From Candidatus Nitrosopumilus sp. (GTDB lineage Archaea; Thermoproteota; Nitrososphaeria; Nitrososphaerales; Nitrosopumilaceae): a stretch of 16,212 bases of DNA. The position numbers and the translations under genes were made by a program. Shown here in pieces: positions 6,701-13,078 of the stretch. The notes under the pieces are model-generated. The model made no database searches, was not told the origin of the DNA, and saw only the letters and a list, made by a program, of their open reading frames with translations. Where the stretch lies: the NCBI GenBank assembly GCA_029863665.1, contig JAOTUX010000001.1, positions 1 to 16,212 of the forward strand. Direction: 5' to 3'. The first letter of the stretch is position 1. The number at the start of each line of letters is the position of its first letter.

Positions 6701-7698
6701 TTCCAGTTTAAGGTCCAAGGTTGGGGATGTAGGGTAGTTTCATCCACAAGTGGTTCCCACCAATCTTGATTATCAAGATACCATTGAATGGTATTTTCCA
6801 AGGCAGAATCAAATGAGAAAGTTGGTTTCCACCCAACATCTCTTTCTATTTTAGAGCAATCAATAGAATATCGTTTATCATGTCCTGGTCTGTCGCCTAC
6901 GTATTCTACCATGTCATTTGACTTTTCCAAAATTTTTAGGATTTTCTCAACAATGCTTTTGTTTGTAATTTCCTCATATGCTGTGATATTGTACACTTGG
7001 CCTGATTTTCCCTTTGAAATTAGTGATTCTATTGCCTGAACATGATCATAAACGTAAATCCAGCTCCTAATCTGTTGTCCATCCCCATAAAGAGGGACCT
7101 TGAGATCTTTAATTGAACGAATTATTGTTTTTGGGATTAATTTTTCTGGAAATTGATTTGGGCCAAAGTTGTTAGTGCACCTAGTAGTGATGCAATTAAT
7201 TCCATATGTTCGATGGTATGATGCCACCAAATGATCAGCTGCAGCCTTTGTTGCAGCATATGGGTTGCTGGGATTTATCTGGGAATCCTCATCAAATGAT
7301 GATTTTCCATGAGCATCCCCATAAATTTCATCAGTTGATATATGGATGAATTGTTTGTCATGTTTTCTAATTGCCTCAAGTATAGAATATGTTCCCAAAA
7401 TATTAGTTTCAATAAAGGGTTGAGGGTTGGCAATACTCCTATCTACGTGAGATTCTGCTGCAAAATTTACAACTACATCAACATCTTTGGTTATTTTTTC
7501 TATAACCTCTTGATTTTTAATATCATCTTTTATGAATTCATAGTTTGAATTGTTTTTAATTTCTTTGAGATTATCTAGATTAGATCCGATGGTAAGGCTA
7601 TCAAGATTTTTAATTTTATGAGTAGGATTATTTTTCAAATAGTTTTTGATAAATGCACTTCCAATAAATCCTGCACCTCCACAAACGAGAATTTTCAT
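6697..7698 (-). CDS. rmlB: dTDP-glucose 4,6-dehydratase
   Basis: The 333-residue enzyme converts dTDP-glucose to dTDP-4-keto-6-deoxyglucose with bound NAD. The cofactor motif GGAGFIG is at residues 7-13. The catalytic triad region ISTDEIYGD gives Thr122, Asp123 and Glu124, and the YxxxK pair is Tyr147 and Lys151. NNFGPNQFPEKLIP and DRPGHDKRYSID near the C-terminus are typical of RmlB and separate it from UDP-glucose epimerases. Its stop overlaps the start of rmlD by four bases. It lies 44 nt behind rmlC, with a possible TATA-like box in the gap, so it may be read from rmlC or on its own. Confidence 0.95.
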   Translation of the reverse strand: MKILVCGGAGFIGSAFIKNYLKNNPTHKIKNLDSLTIGSNLDNLKEIKNNSNYEFIKDDIKNQEVIEKITKDVDVVVNFAAESHVDRSIANPQPFIETNILGTYSILEAIRKHDKQFIHISTDEIYGDAHGKSSFDEDSQINPSNPYAATKAAADHLVASYHRTYGINCITTRCTNNFGPNQFPEKLIPKTIIRSIKDLKVPLYGDGQQIRSWIYVYDHVQAIESLISKGKSGQVYNITAYEEITNKSIVEKILKILEKSNDMVEYVGDRPGHDKRYSIDCSKIERDVGWKPTFSFDSALENTIQWYLDNQDWWEPLVDETTLHPQPWTLNWK

Positions 7699-7720
7699 AC
7701 CTAAAAAATTTTAAATTCCA

Positions 7721-7730
7721 ATTTAACTCT
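7721..7730 (-). promoter_or_regulatory. Possible TATA-like box of rmlB
   Basis: The minus strand reads AGAGTTAAAT centred about 27 nt upstream of the ATG at 7698. The match is weak, but the spacing agrees with other genes in the window. Confidence 0.3.
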
Positions 7731-7742
7731 AGTGAAGTACTG

Positions 7743-8300
7743 TTACTTGTAGGAGAAATTGTTATCAATGTTATTTAGACTGGGTAGTTCTAAATCCTTT
7801 TTTGCCAAAATTGGATTGTCAATTGGCCACTCTATTGCTAAAAAAGGATCATTCCAGATAATTCCCCTTTCATTTTCTGAAGAATATTCTTTATTTACCT
7901 TGTAAATTACGTCTGCCTCATTACTTATCACACAAAAACCATGAGCAAAACCCTCTGGAATGTAAAGGGATTTATGGTTTTTGTCTGAAAGAATTTCAGA
8001 TACCCACTTTCCAAAAGTAGGAGAACCTTGACGTATGTCCACTGCTATGTCAACAATTTCACCTGTAATTGCAGTTACCAGTTTTGCTTGTGCTTTTGGA
8101 TTTTTTTGATAATGCAATCCTCTTAAAACATCCTTAAATGAATGAGAGATATTATCCTGTACAAATTTTGTGTTAATACCATTTGCAAGAAAATCTGATT
8201 CTTTAAAACCTTCAAGAAAAATTCCTCGTTCATCTGGAAACGACTTTGCCTCTACTAAAATTACTTCAGGTATCTCTAATTTCTTAAATTTAAAAGGCAT
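7743..8300 (-). CDS. rmlC: dTDP-4-dehydrorhamnose 3,5-epimerase
   Basis: The 185-residue cupin epimerises C3 and C5 of dTDP-4-keto-6-deoxyglucose. The catalytic His63 is in VLRGLHYQ, the same position as in characterised RmlC. FPDERGIFLE (21-30), QDNISHS (48-54), VDIRQGSPTFGKW and IPEGFAHGF are all family hallmarks, and YKVNKEYSSENERGIIWNDP carries the conserved Tyr and substrate-phosphate contacts. Length is normal. It is the first gene of the minus-strand rml set, divergent from the exporter genes across a 163-bp promoter region, which suggests shared control of donor supply and export (inference). Confidence 0.95.
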   Translation of the reverse strand: MPFKFKKLEIPEVILVEAKSFPDERGIFLEGFKESDFLANGINTKFVQDNISHSFKDVLRGLHYQKNPKAQAKLVTAITGEIVDIAVDIRQGSPTFGKWVSEILSDKNHKSLYIPEGFAHGFCVISNEADVIYKVNKEYSSENERGIIWNDPFLAIEWPIDNPILAKKDLELPSLNNIDNNFSYK

Positions 8301-8320
8301 ATAGATAAAGATTCAAAATA

Positions 8321-8330
8321 TGTTAAATAT
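8321..8330 (-). promoter_or_regulatory. TATA-like box of the rml genes
   Basis: The minus strand reads ATATTTAACA centred 26 nt upstream of the rmlC ATG at 8300, consistent with a leaderless message starting the rmlC-rmlB-rmlD set. Confidence 0.45.
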
Positions 8331-8372
8331 GTCTTATCGATCCAAAATTGTTTAAAAAATATATTTTAATTT

Positions 8373-8396
8373 GAATAAAAATCTAAAATTTTATTC
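8373..8396. repeat. Inverted repeat in the divergent promoter region
   Basis: GAATAAAA at 8373-8380 and TTTTATTC at 8389-8396 are perfect reverse complements with an 8-nt spacer. It lies between the rmlC and exporter promoters and could be an operator for both. The sequence is very AT-rich, so chance is possible. Confidence 0.35.
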
Positions 8397-8430
8397 TTAA
8401 TTTTTTAAAACACGCCTAGATTCCTGGCAA

Positions 8431-8440
8431 AGATAAAAAT
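8431..8440 (+). promoter_or_regulatory. TATA-like box of the exporter genes
   Basis: AGATAAAAAT is centred 28 nt upstream of the TTG start at 8464. A stop at 8434 in the same frame shows the coding region cannot begin earlier. Confidence 0.45.
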
Positions 8441-8463
8441 GTCATAGTCAGAAAATCAATCAA

Positions 8464-9246
8464 TTGTCTAAAGATGATTTTCCATTAATTGGACTTTGGG
8501 GGAAAAGATCACTTGTTTTTAATTTTGCCTTAATGAATATCAAGATTAGATACAAAGGAACCTATCTAGGACTTTTTTGGACAGCCTTGGAACCATTATT
8601 GCTTTTTGTTTTATTGTACGTTGTGTTTACTGGAATTCGAACATCAAATAAAGAGGACTTTGCAATCTATTTGTTAATTGGTATAATCTTACACCATACG
8701 TTTGCAAGGGGGACGCAGGGAGGAATGATGAGTTTAAGGGAAAATATTTCAATTCTATCTTCAATTAATATTAAACGAGAATTATTTCCAGTGACAACTA
8801 CTGTTACAGCTTCATTGTTATTGTTGGTGGAAGTCGCTGTATTCTTAGGATTTATGCCGTTCGTTGAATTTATTCCCGAGGCAACTATTATTTTGTTACC
8901 AATAGTTTTGTTTTTGTTATTTTTTCTAATTTTAGGCGTTTCCTATTTCTTATCTGTGATAAATGCATTCACCCGAGATGTTCAACCATTATGGGGAATA
9001 ATTGTAATGGCTTTATTTTTTATCACACCAATTTTTTGGTATATAGATGAGGCAAGTGGAATCCTTTTGGATATTCATAATATAAATCCCCTAGGGCAGC
9101 TGGTAGAAATAGCTCATAAAGTAATTTTTGGAGAGATTCCTCACATAGATGATTGGTTATATGTTTCAGCTTGGATTTTCGGAATATTTTTTGTAGGAAA
9201 AATGGTCTTCAATAAATTGGAAAAAAATATTTTGGAGAAGATGTAA
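8464..9246 (+). CDS. Polysaccharide ABC exporter, membrane subunit (Wzm type)
   Basis: The 260-residue protein has about six hydrophobic segments and the ABC-2 polysaccharide exporter opening: an amphipathic stretch, then KIRYKGTYLGLFWTALEP at about residues 27-44, matching the Arg-Tyr-x-Gly-x-x-Leu-Gly-x-x-Trp signature of Wzm, TagG and KpsM relatives. NAFTRDVQPLWGI and FFITPIFW near the C-terminal third are also typical. It forms the channel that carries lipid-linked glycan across the membrane. The start is TTG at 8464, the only start between an in-frame stop at 8434 and the conserved region. It is separated from the ATPase gene by one base, so the two are cotranslated. Confidence 0.9.
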   Translation: MSKDDFPLIGLWGKRSLVFNFALMNIKIRYKGTYLGLFWTALEPLLLFVLLYVVFTGIRTSNKEDFAIYLLIGIILHHTFARGTQGGMMSLRENISILSSINIKRELFPVTTTVTASLLLLVEVAVFLGFMPFVEFIPEATIILLPIVLFLLFFLILGVSYFLSVINAFTRDVQPLWGIIVMALFFITPIFWYIDEASGILLDIHNINPLGQLVEIAHKVIFGEIPHIDDWLYVSAWIFGIFFVGKMVFNKLEKNILEKM

Positions 9247-9247
9247 A

Positions 9248-9991
9248 ATGGATTCATTAATTTTAGAAAATGTTTCAAAGATATTTGACTCGATCAAATC
9301 CAAAGGAAAATTTGGTCCTGATAAAAATAAGGTGTTACCGAAAAAGAACGACAAATTTGTTGCACTTGAGAATATTTCATTTAGAGTACCTCAAGGAGAG
9401 ATATTTGGAATAATTGGGAATAATGGAAGCGGAAAAACCACTCTTCTTAGAACCATTGCTGGGATTTACCATCAAAACCAAGGAAAAATTACCATAAATG
9501 GAAGGATGGCACCGTTGTTGAATATTGGAACTGGTTTTAATGCTGAACTTGTAGCAAAAGAAAATATTGTATTATCTGGGATGTTAAGTGGTTTATCAAA
9601 GTCCAAAATAAAATCAAAGGTAGATGAAATACTCGAATTTTCAGAGTTGAAAGAATTTGAAAATATGAAATTAAAACACTATTCTTCTGGAATGAGAGCT
9701 AGATTGGCCTTTGCAACCGCCATTCAAATAAATCCAGATATTTTATTAGTTGATGAAATATTATCTGTAGGAGATTATTCTTTCAGGAAGAAAAGCTATG
9801 CTGCATTTTATGCTTTTAAGAAAAACAAAAAAACAATTCTTTATGTTTCTCATAATCTTGATGCAATGGCAAAACTTTGTGATCGTATTTTATTATTACG
9901 TCATGGGAAAATGATAATGTTGGGAAATCCCAAAGAAGTAATTGAAAAACATAAAGAAATTATCGGTGATGAGGATATCTCTAAAAATTAA
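9248..9991 (+). CDS. Polysaccharide ABC exporter, ATPase subunit (Wzt type, short)
   Basis: The 247-residue ATPase has Walker A GNNGSGKT (57-64), the ABC signature as HYSSGMR (144-150), Walker B ILLVDE (165-170) and the H-loop His202 in YVSHNL. The signature YSSGM and the N-terminal insertion ahead of the first domain strand (KFGPDKNKV) are typical of Wzt and TagH ATPases of polysaccharide export. The protein ends soon after the nucleotide-binding domain. The C-terminal glycan-binding domain that makes some Wzt proteins 400 residues or longer is missing. ATG at 9248 follows the stop of the membrane subunit by one base. Together they form one exporter. Confidence 0.92.
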   Translation: MDSLILENVSKIFDSIKSKGKFGPDKNKVLPKKNDKFVALENISFRVPQGEIFGIIGNNGSGKTTLLRTIAGIYHQNQGKITINGRMAPLLNIGTGFNAELVAKENIVLSGMLSGLSKSKIKSKVDEILEFSELKEFENMKLKHYSSGMRARLAFATAIQINPDILLVDEILSVGDYSFRKKSYAAFYAFKKNKKTILYVSHNLDAMAKLCDRILLLRHGKMIMLGNPKEVIEKHKEIIGDEDISKN

Positions 9992-10020
9992 GTTTTGATT
10001 TTCTTCAAATAGAAATCTAC

Positions 10021-10030
10021 CTTTAAGTAA
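10021..10030 (+). promoter_or_regulatory. TATA-like box of the first methyltransferase gene
   Basis: CTTTAAGTAA is centred 26 nt upstream of the ATG at 10052, suggesting transcription separate from the exporter genes. Confidence 0.45.
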
Positions 10031-10051
10031 TGGAAAAATTATTTAAAAAAA

Positions 10052-10720
10052 ATGGATTCTCGTAAAATAATTGAGGATACAAATCAAAATGGATGGTCAT
10101 ATCATAAATTAACGTTTCCTGATGGGACAGTTCTAAACGGAATTTGGGATATGAGTAAATATCTGGAACATTTCCAAATTCCAGAGAATTTATCTGGAAA
10201 ATCGATATTGGAGATTGGACCGGGTTCAGGATACTTCTCTTTTGAATTTAGCAAAAGAGGTGCTAGTAAAATCGTAGCGATAGATATTAAACCCAATAAA
10301 TTACAACAAGCCGCAAATAAATTGATGGGAGCTAATGTAGAATTTTTAACAAAAGATCTATTTACAATCGATGAAAGTTTTGGAAAATTTGATCTGGTTT
10401 TTTGTAGTAATGTCATTATTCATGTAAGTGATATGTTCCAGGCAATTCAAAAAATAAAACAAGTCGCAAAGGATCAGGTCATTTTGTGTAATTCAGTCCT
10501 AAAAAATCCCAAATTTACAGACGAACCAATTGCGTACTTTTTAGGGAAGCCGGGAGTTGACGGTTCAATTCTAAGTTATTGGCAACCCACTATGCTTTGC
10601 ATTGAGAAAATGCTAGAAAAAGCTAATTTTTCTACTATTAAAGAAATCTCTAGATTTATGGAGATAAGTGAAGATAAAAAAATTAGTAATTTTACTGGTG
10701 TGTTTCATGCTTTTGTTTAA
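10052..10720 (+). CDS. SAM-dependent methyltransferase (CmoB/DUF1698-like fold)
   Basis: The 222-residue class I methyltransferase has motif I ILEIGPGSGYFSFEF (52-66), the acidic strand-2 end VAIDI, and FDLVFCSNVIIHVSD as motif IV. The lead-in HKLTFPDGTVLNGIWD and the SGKSILEIG phrasing resemble the broad group around tRNA wobble-uridine enzyme CmoB. Relatives in polysaccharide clusters are usually taken to modify sugars. Its place between an ABC exporter and sulfotransferases supports O-methylation of a glycan (inference). No membrane segment is present. The substrate cannot be named. Confidence 0.75.
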   Translation: MDSRKIIEDTNQNGWSYHKLTFPDGTVLNGIWDMSKYLEHFQIPENLSGKSILEIGPGSGYFSFEFSKRGASKIVAIDIKPNKLQQAANKLMGANVEFLTKDLFTIDESFGKFDLVFCSNVIIHVSDMFQAIQKIKQVAKDQVILCNSVLKNPKFTDEPIAYFLGKPGVDGSILSYWQPTMLCIEKMLEKANFSTIKEISRFMEISEDKKISNFTGVFHAFV

Positions 10721-10741
10721 TTTTTAAGGTTATTTGAGAAT

Positions 10742-10752
10742 CTTAATTTAAT
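10742..10752 (+). promoter_or_regulatory. TATA-like box of sulfotransferase 1
   Basis: CTTAATTTAAT is centred about 27 nt upstream of the TTG at 10774 and supports that start on a leaderless message. Confidence 0.4.
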
Positions 10753-10773
10753 AGAGTTTAGGCATAAAAATTA

Positions 10774-12042
10774 TTGTTAGATATCTCGATAACTCCTGAC
10801 GAAAAATTTTCAAAAAATTTTGAAAAAAATACTGTAGAATTAGGAATAAAATATAAACTTACGATTGAAATTAAGGGTTTTTTGGGTAAACCATATGCTG
10901 TATATTTTGGGGTCGTTTTCCTAAATGAAAATAATAGTGAAGTGTCCAGAGTGATTAATTGGTTAAATGATTTCTCAGGTAAACAATATTCAAAGTCGCT
11001 CATTTTTTCACCTCCAAAAGAAAGTAAAAAAATGATACCAATTTTAAGAGCAAACATAGAAACTCCAGTTAAGACTAATATCCATTTGCAAGTTGATGGT
11101 TTAGAAAAAAGTTTAACACACGTGGATATTACCACCCCAGATGACTTCGTATTTACAAATGATTTTCTTATTCCATTTCAAAAGGAATTAACTAAAGAAG
11201 AAGAAGATCAATTAGAGAAGAATCTGGTTTGGATCATTGGACCTCCCCGAAGTGGAACGTCTTGGTTTGGCACCAAATTATTATCATATGACACCTTGTC
11301 TATGAATGAACCACAAATTGGACTTCATTTGGGAATTAGACAACCACGAATAAAAAAACAAATGGTAAGACACATTGATTTATTTGAAAAAGAACCTGAC
11401 TATTTTTTCTCAAAACAATATAGTGAAACGTGGAGATATTACCTTAGAAAATTAATAATCAATAGAATTTATTCCCAATTTCAGAATTTAACTCAAAAAA
11501 TTATTATCAAAGAACCTAATGGAAGTATGGGAATAGATATTATCACTCAATGTTTAACAAATTCTAAAATTATTTTTTTAATACGAGATGGAAGAGATAC
11601 AACAGATTCAAAACTTGACTCCTTAAAAAAAAAATCGTGGGCAATTAAGAATTATGGTTATACTCCATTAAATCCAAACCACAGACTAGAGGAAATAAAA
11701 TTTCAATGCAAATTATGGGTAAAATTAATGGATGTTTTAGAAAATGCATTTGAACAACACCCAAAAGAAAACAAAATAAAGTTAAAATATGAAAACTTGC
11801 GTAAAAATACTTTTGATGAATTGAAGAAGATCTATAAGTTTCTTGAAATTGATATTCCAAATAATATATTAAAAAAAATTGTCGAAGATCAAAGTTACGA
11901 GAATTTGCCAAAGGAAATAAAAGGTAAGGGCAGAGTGATACGATCTGCAAATCCTGGAAACTGGAATACCAATTTTTCTGAAGAAGAAAAAATTGTTATT
12001 AATGAGATAATGGGGAAAAAGTTAAAGCAGTTTGGTTATTGA
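10774..12042 (+). CDS. PAPS-dependent sulfotransferase with an N-terminal beta-rich domain (paralog 1)
   Basis: The 422-residue protein has two parts. Residues 151-422 are a sulfotransferase: the 5'-phosphosulfate loop is GPPRSGTSW (156-164), MNEPQIG follows, and the 3'-phosphate motif is FLIRDGRD (268-275) with Ser279. SANPGNWN near the C-terminus is also typical. It would move sulfate from PAPS to a hydroxyl, here most likely on the glycan made by this locus (inference). Residues 1-120 form a separate beta-rich region (KPYAVYFGVVFLN, RVINWLNDFSG) that I do not recognise; its paralog at 13079 carries the same domain. The start is TTG, since no ATG lies upstream in frame near the TATA box. 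No signal peptide is visible, so it acts in the cytoplasm. Confidence 0.85.
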   Translation: MLDISITPDEKFSKNFEKNTVELGIKYKLTIEIKGFLGKPYAVYFGVVFLNENNSEVSRVINWLNDFSGKQYSKSLIFSPPKESKKMIPILRANIETPVKTNIHLQVDGLEKSLTHVDITTPDDFVFTNDFLIPFQKELTKEEEDQLEKNLVWIIGPPRSGTSWFGTKLLSYDTLSMNEPQIGLHLGIRQPRIKKQMVRHIDLFEKEPDYFFSKQYSETWRYYLRKLIINRIYSQFQNLTQKIIIKEPNGSMGIDIITQCLTNSKIIFLIRDGRDTTDSKLDSLKKKSWAIKNYGYTPLNPNHRLEEIKFQCKLWVKLMDVLENAFEQHPKENKIKLKYENLRKNTFDELKKIYKFLEIDIPNNILKKIVEDQSYENLPKEIKGKGRVIRSANPGNWNTNFSEEEKIVINEIMGKKLKQFGY

Positions 12043-12071
12043 AATTTTTGTTTTTAAGAAAATAAAAATAG

Positions 12072-12108
12072 AAATTTGGAAGGAGGTTTAGACGTATACT
12101 CCAAATTT
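12072..12108 (+). terminator. Inverted repeat behind sulfotransferase 1
   Basis: AAATTTGGA (12072-12080) and TCCAAATTT (12100-12108) are perfect 9-bp arms around a 19-nt loop, and an AT-rich run follows. It sits 29 nt behind the stop codon and may mark the transcript end. Archaea terminate mainly on U-tracts, so the hairpin itself may be a 3' stability element. Confidence 0.4.
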
Positions 12109-12125
12109 TATTTTATAATTAAAAA

Positions 12126-12138
12126 AATTTAATTATTA
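12126..12138 (+). promoter_or_regulatory. TATA-like box of the sequon-rich membrane protein gene
   Basis: The run AAATTTAATTATT is centred about 27 nt upstream of the TTG at 12159. Confidence 0.35.
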
Positions 12139-12163
12139 ATCAACTATTGAGTCGTTAGTTGAT
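12139..12163. repeat. Inverted repeat covering a TTG start codon
   Basis: ATCAACTA (12139-12146) and TAGTTGAT (12156-12163) are perfect 8-bp arms with a 9-nt spacer. The right arm contains the TTG start codon at 12159-12161 and the site falls where transcription should begin. It could be an operator at the start site, or a small hairpin hiding the start if the transcript has a leader. Confidence 0.5.
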
Positions 12164-12446
12164 TCTTCCAAAAAAAGAAAAGAAAATAATCATCATCATA
12201 GGTATTTCAGGTATTTTGTTTATTATCCTCCAATTTTATTTATTAGAATTTTTGGAACAAGAAAAATTGATAGAATATGCTGAAGTTTTTGAAAAAGGAT
12301 ATAGTGTTGGATTTGAAAATTCTGTGTTTACAATTTTTAACAATACTGAAAATTGTAGCGTAACAAAAATTTGGGTAGGAAATTTATCTAAATATATTAT
12401 TGATTTTAATTGTTCTCTAAAGGAACAAAATGTTACTCTTCCCTAA
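12159..12446 (+). CDS. Small single-pass membrane protein with five N-glycosylation sequons
   Basis: The 95-residue product has a short basic N-terminus (PKKEKK, 4-9), one hydrophobic helix at about 10-32, and an outside C-terminal part by the positive-inside rule. Residues 61-93 hold five Asn-X-Ser/Thr sequons (Asn61, 65, 75, 84, 91). The two cysteines, Cys66 and Cys85, are each the middle residue of a sequon. Archaeal oligosaccharyltransferase uses such sequons outside the cell, so this looks like a densely glycosylated surface anchor (inference). TTG at 12159 is the only start that includes the helix; no in-frame Met occurs in the protein after it. It is flanked by sulfotransferase 1 and a small secreted protein. 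No family recognised. Confidence 0.65.
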   Translation: MILPKKEKKIIIIIGISGILFIILQFYLLEFLEQEKLIEYAEVFEKGYSVGFENSVFTIFNNTENCSVTKIWVGNLSKYIIDFNCSLKEQNVTLP

Positions 12447-12460
12447 GGGAGACCTTTAGG
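12442..12460 (+). terminator. Short hairpin at the stop of the sequon-rich gene
   Basis: CCTAA (12442-12446) pairs with TTAGG (12456-12460), with GG and CC extending the stem around a small loop. The stop codon lies inside the left arm and an AT-rich run follows. Weak evidence for a transcript end. Confidence 0.3.
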
Positions 12461-12501
12461 ATATTGAAGTATTATTAAAAAGAAATGCATTTAAGAGAAA
12501 A

Positions 12502-12510
12502 GCATTAATA
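12502..12510 (+). promoter_or_regulatory. TATA-like box of the small secreted protein gene
   Basis: GCATTAATA is centred 26 nt upstream of the ATG at 12532. Confidence 0.45.
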
Positions 12511-12531
12511 GGTCAATTTTATTAAAAAAGC

Positions 12532-12987
12532 ATGAAATACGTGATTTTATCTATTCTGTTGATAACTATAGGCGGGATCACTTTTGGAAATGTAATGGCT
12601 GCAACCTTTAATGAAGTTGTTTTTGTTAACGACGAATTCAAGGTAATAGGCGGAAGTGCCACAGTTCAGAAAAGCGGTGGACTGCCTTCAGCTATAGTAG
12701 TGCAAAATAGTGGTAGTTCTTCACTAATCAAATTATTTGATATTGACACACTTCAAGAAATGCATCTTCGTTTGATTCCAAATGGTCAAAGAATGGACTT
12801 TGCAATCGTAGGTGGTTCAGTTCCATTTGCCATCAGCATGATTACTGGAAATGTTGGAATTGGAGGTCAATTAGCTCCAGCCGAAGCCTTAGATGTAATC
12901 GGCAATGTTAAAGTTAGTGGAGATCTTAAGCTAGCTGGATCCATAACATCAAGTGATGGCAGCGATATATGTATCGGAAATTGTTAG
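12532..12987 (+). CDS. Small secreted surface protein with fibre-like repeat segment
   Basis: The 151-residue product opens with a signal peptide of about 23 residues (ending NVMA). The C-terminal third reads GNVGIGGQLAPAEALDVIGN followed by VKVSGDLKLAGSI. This pattern is common in tail-fibre and surface proteins, where it precedes a fibre tip or anchor and forms short beta-strand rungs. The protein ends DICIGNC, with two Cys four residues apart. Here the segment is not followed by a peptidase S74 chaperone domain, so the protein may be a short relative or a domain used in trimerising surface proteins (inference). It has its own promoter and lies between two sulfotransferase genes. Base composition is visibly richer in G+C than the flanking sulfotransferases. 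Confidence 0.75.
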   Translation: MKYVILSILLITIGGITFGNVMAATFNEVVFVNDEFKVIGGSATVQKSGGLPSAIVVQNSGSSSLIKLFDIDTLQEMHLRLIPNGQRMDFAIVGGSVPFAISMITGNVGIGGQLAPAEALDVIGNVKVSGDLKLAGSITSSDGSDICIGNC

Positions 12988-13078
12988 TTTAGAACACTTC
13001 ATTTTTATTTTTAATTATTTTAGAATAAAGTGATAACGGTTAGTATGTTTCATAAACAGGTGAGAACAAACTACAATA

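Noticed and set aside
6701..6718. Upstream ATG of rmlD at 6718
   Set aside because: It adds six residues before the conserved Rossmann start and reads inside rmlB; the ATG at 6700 with the ATGA overlap is better.
10102..10416. Minus-strand open frame inside the first methyltransferase gene
   Set aside because: The plus strand carries clear methyltransferase motifs over the same bases.
10758..11135. Minus-strand open frame over the sulfotransferase 1 N-terminal domain
   Set aside because: The plus-strand reading is shared with the paralog at 13079 at the protein level, which shows that it is the coding one.
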